Positions 61,969 to 64,000 of a stretch of 64,000 nt of DNA are shown here, piece by piece. Origin of the DNA: Collinsella aerofaciens. Lineage in GTDB: Bacteria; Actinomycetota; Coriobacteriia; Coriobacteriales; Coriobacteriaceae. The notes under the pieces were generated by a model. It worked only from the letters and a program-made list of their open reading frames with translations. It was not told the origin of the DNA and did no database searches. Location: the NCBI RefSeq assembly GCF_028209885.1, contig NZ_JAQLEM010000001.1, positions 1 through 64,000 of the forward strand, read 5' to 3'. How positions within the stretch are numbered: the first letter of the stretch is position 1; each line of letters starts with the position of its first letter. The translations under genes and the position numbers were made by a program.

Positions 61969-63384
61969 TTAATGCGACATGTGCGACTCGCGACGAGCGT
62001 ACACCAGCGACGTCGCGAACCCGACCACGGCAATCACAGCCGCCACACGCACGGCAGTTGCAAATCCAATCGCCTGGGCAACGTCGGTCGCAGCGCCAGC
62101 CGCGCCGGCAGTCGCGGCAGAACTCGAGAGCAGGCCGATAAACAGCGACGGGCCAAACGATGCGGCAATCATGTTCCACGTGTTGAGCAATGCCGTTCCG
62201 TGAGGATGCTCAGCGGCAGGCAGCGTCTCCAAGCCGGCCGTCTGCGAGGGACTCAGCACCAAACCGACTCCGGCATACACCACAACGGTCAGCGCCACGA
62301 CGACGCCGATGTTCATACTTGCCGCCGTCATCGAGATGGCAGTCTGCCCCACGGCAATCAGGGCAAAGCCGACCGGCAGCAGCGGCCATGCGCCACGGGT
62401 GTCCATCACGCGTCCGCCCACAATCGAGGTCACGGCGTTGCAGGCAATCGCCGGCAAAATGAGCAAGCCCGCAATAAGTGCGGTCATGCCGTATGCGCCC
62501 TCAAAATAGAGCGGCAACAAAACGCTCATCGAGAACGTCGTCATCATCGACACCACCACAAGCAGGCACGCGGGCCAAAAACGAACGCTCGCCATGGGAC
62601 GCACGTTAAGCACCGGATGCTCGAGCTTGAGCTGACGGGCCGCAAACAGGCCGAGCAGCACAATGGCGGCGAAAAGCGCCACGATGCCGGCAATCGGATT
62701 GGTCGAGAACTCGCCTACGGAATACACGAATGCCGTAATGCCGGCGGCGAGCAAAACAACCGACAGAATATCAAGCGTGGTGCTCGAGCGCTCTCCGACA
62801 TTCTGAACAAGCTTAACGCCCGCCGCAGCGACCACAATGCCGCCCACCAGTGGCACTACGAACACCGCCCTCCAGCCGAACAACGTGCACATAAGACCGC
62901 TGATTACGGGTCCAAACGCCGGCCCTAGCGTAATGCAGGCACCGCCCAGGCTAAGATACAGACCGAGCTTCTCGCGCGGGGCGCAAGACAGCACCACGTT
63001 CATCATGAGCGGGAACAAGATGCCCGATCCCGCAGCCTGCAAAATACGACTTGGTAGCAAAACGCTAAACGACGGAGCGATCAGACACAGGACTTCGCCG
63101 GCGACCATACATCCGCATGCGAAAAACAACAGCTTGCGCGTCGAGAAACGGCCGGACAGGAAGGCCATGATGGCCGTAAAGATCGACGTCACGATCATGT
63201 AGCCCGAAACGAGCCACTGCGCCGTGGTGGCACTCACCGAAAAGGCTGCCATAATGTCGTGCAACGCCACGTTAATGATGTTCTCGTTAAACGCGGCAAC
63301 AAAGGCTGCAATATACATAACGACGAGAAGTGCCGCAGTGGCCGATGGCGTTGCTTGAACTTGTTGCTGAGATTTGCTCCCCAT
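61969..63384 (-). CDS. MFS transporter, DHA2 (EmrB/QacA) type
   Basis: 471 aa from ATG 63384, with AGGAAGGAA upstream; the frame to 63495 has no other support. About 14 membrane segments. NENIINVALHDIMAAFSVSATTAQWLVSGYM matches the DHA2 start, followed by FLSGRFSTRKLL (motif A), SRILQAAGSGILFPLMMNV and GPAFGPVISGLMCTLFGWR (motif C). Likely exports drugs or hydrophobic metabolites using protons. It is divergent from the peptide deformylase-like gene with 205 bp between, and no regulator is adjacent. Confidence 0.88.
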   Translation of the reverse strand: MGSKSQQQVQATPSATAALLVVMYIAAFVAAFNENIINVALHDIMAAFSVSATTAQWLVSGYMIVTSIFTAIMAFLSGRFSTRKLLFFACGCMVAGEVLCLIAPSFSVLLPSRILQAAGSGILFPLMMNVVLSCAPREKLGLYLSLGGACITLGPAFGPVISGLMCTLFGWRAVFVVPLVGGIVVAAAGVKLVQNVGERSSTTLDILSVVLLAAGITAFVYSVGEFSTNPIAGIVALFAAIVLLGLFAARQLKLEHPVLNVRPMASVRFWPACLLVVVSMMTTFSMSVLLPLYFEGAYGMTALIAGLLILPAIACNAVTSIVGGRVMDTRGAWPLLPVGFALIAVGQTAISMTAASMNIGVVVALTVVVYAGVGLVLSPSQTAGLETLPAAEHPHGTALLNTWNMIAASFGPSLFIGLLSSSAATAGAAGAATDVAQAIGFATAVRVAAVIAVVGFATSLVYARRESHMSH

Positions 63385-63589
63385 GCATTTCCTTCCTCTT
63401 GGAACGACAGTCGCATCGCCCCAGAGGAACAGTCCAGGGCGAAAAATGAGCCCTAGACTTACGCCAGACGCCGTACACGACGAATCTGGCAACATGGTCC
63501 AACGTCAAAAGATTGTAACGCGGACGCGCAGCTTTCCTTCCGCGCTATTATTAAAAGTCCACGAAAGCATAAGACATGAGGAGCCCGCC

Positions 63590-64000
63590 ATGATTAAGCC
63601 CATCATGAAATCCGAGTTCTTTTTGCGCCTGCCTTCCGAAGACGCGGGGCCCGACGATGCCGCGACCGGGCAGGACCTCCTGGATACACTCCACGAGCAT
63701 GAGCACGAGTGCGTGGGGCTCGCCGCCAACATGATCGGTGTGCGCAAACGCATCATCTGCGTAAAGGACGGCAACAGGGCGCTCCTGATGTACAACCCTC
63801 AAATTCTTGAACAGGTCAATGCCTATCAGACGAGCGAAGGATGCCTCTCGCTGATCGGCGAGCGTCCCTGCACCCGCTATCGCCGCATTAAGGTTGAGTA
63901 TTTGGACGAGAACTTCGTTCACCGCATCAAAAACTTCTCGGGCTACACCGCCGAGATCATCCAGCACGAAATCGACCACTGCAACGGGATTGTTATTTAG
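63590..64000 (+). CDS. Peptide deformylase-like protein
   Basis: 136 aa from ATG 63590, with GAGGAG upstream; the stop is exactly at the window edge. Peptide deformylases remove the formyl group from nascent proteins with Fe/Zn. Motif 2 (SEGCLSL, metal Cys) and motif 3 (QHEIDHCNGI, two metal His and catalytic Glu) are intact. Motif 1 reads VGLAANMIG where GLAAxQIG is usual, so the Gln that stabilises the reaction is replaced. It is short, lacking a C-terminal helix. It may be a second, divergent deformylase rather than the main one. Confidence 0.82.
   Translation: MIKPIMKSEFFLRLPSEDAGPDDAATGQDLLDTLHEHEHECVGLAANMIGVRKRIICVKDGNRALLMYNPQILEQVNAYQTSEGCLSLIGERPCTRYRRIKVEYLDENFVHRIKNFSGYTAEIIQHEIDHCNGIVI

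Noticed and set aside
1..64000. tRNA or rRNA genes, prophage, replication origin
   Set aside because: Reading the intergenic regions on both strands, I found no cloverleaf with a GGTTCGAATCC-type arm, no rRNA segment, no phage structural gene and no DnaA-box cluster.

Overview
The window looks like a chromosomal segment of a gut Coriobacteriia actinobacterium, most likely Collinsella or a close relative. I infer this from the high-GC codon use, the strong GGAGG-type ribosome binding sites, the gene content (anaerobic ferredoxin/Etf lactate oxidation, reverse rubrerythrin, one-chain PurL, PdxST) and short intergenic repeats of a kind I associate with that genus. No rRNA, tRNA, transposase, phage gene or CRISPR array was found.

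Layout. 1-1.35 kb: a PadR regulator, a DUF1700 membrane protein and a truncated DUF4097-like protein; the truncation abuts a decayed ParB-like fragment. 1.5-4.0 kb: a very GC-rich AraC-MFS pair, probably imported. 4.4-9.4 kb: a complete branched-chain amino acid ABC importer (livK-H-M-G-F), with a decayed second livK upstream. 10-19.3 kb: homoserine dehydrogenase, an SDR oxidoreductase, an array of 62-bp palindromic repeats, a cation/proton antiporter, purL and an EamA transporter. 19.4-23.8 kb: a diguanylate cyclase, a KdgT-type permease, the AzlCD exporter and an HD hydrolase. 23.8-27.4 kb: a three-gene lactate dehydrogenase/Etf complex. 27.8-31 kb: a secreted/cell-wall locus of uncharacterised proteins including a miniature sortase substrate. 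31.9-37.5 kb: a TerB-domain protein, a BrxD-like ATPase and an Lhr/BrxHI-like helicase. 38-39.4 kb: an AT-richer MFS gene coupled to a 67-aa ORF. 39.5-46.1 kb: a spermidine-synthase-like protein, Elp3, an XRE/DUF4097 membrane pair, a Trm9-like methyltransferase and TrmB. 46.4-52.2 kb: a Ski2-like helicase, a DUF2130 protein, a phosphoesterase and small proteins including a HIRAN protein. 52.4-55.8 kb: an ADH-ALDH operon and reverse rubrerythrin. 56-60.5 kb: a nuclease-like gene between two hairpin elements, then PdxR divergent from pdxST. 60.6-64 kb: repeats, an RGG-rich protein, an MFS pump and a peptide-deformylase-like gene.

How the parts relate. Branched-chain amino acid import (Liv), export (AzlCD) and the homoserine branch (Hom) sit close together. 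The Lct-type complex would feed lactate electrons to NAD by electron confurcation. Elp3 and the Trm9-like enzyme could act in sequence on wobble uridine. The TerB/ATPase/helicase operon is the best candidate for an uncharacterised DNA-processing or defence system.

Two repeat families deserve attention. One is a 123-bp full-length hairpin element in three copies, two of which supply the stop codon and last residues of unrelated genes. The other is a structured element of about 155 nt present twice, directly after stop codons, whose stems covary. Starts were chosen by Shine-Dalgarno position; all functions are inferred from sequence only.
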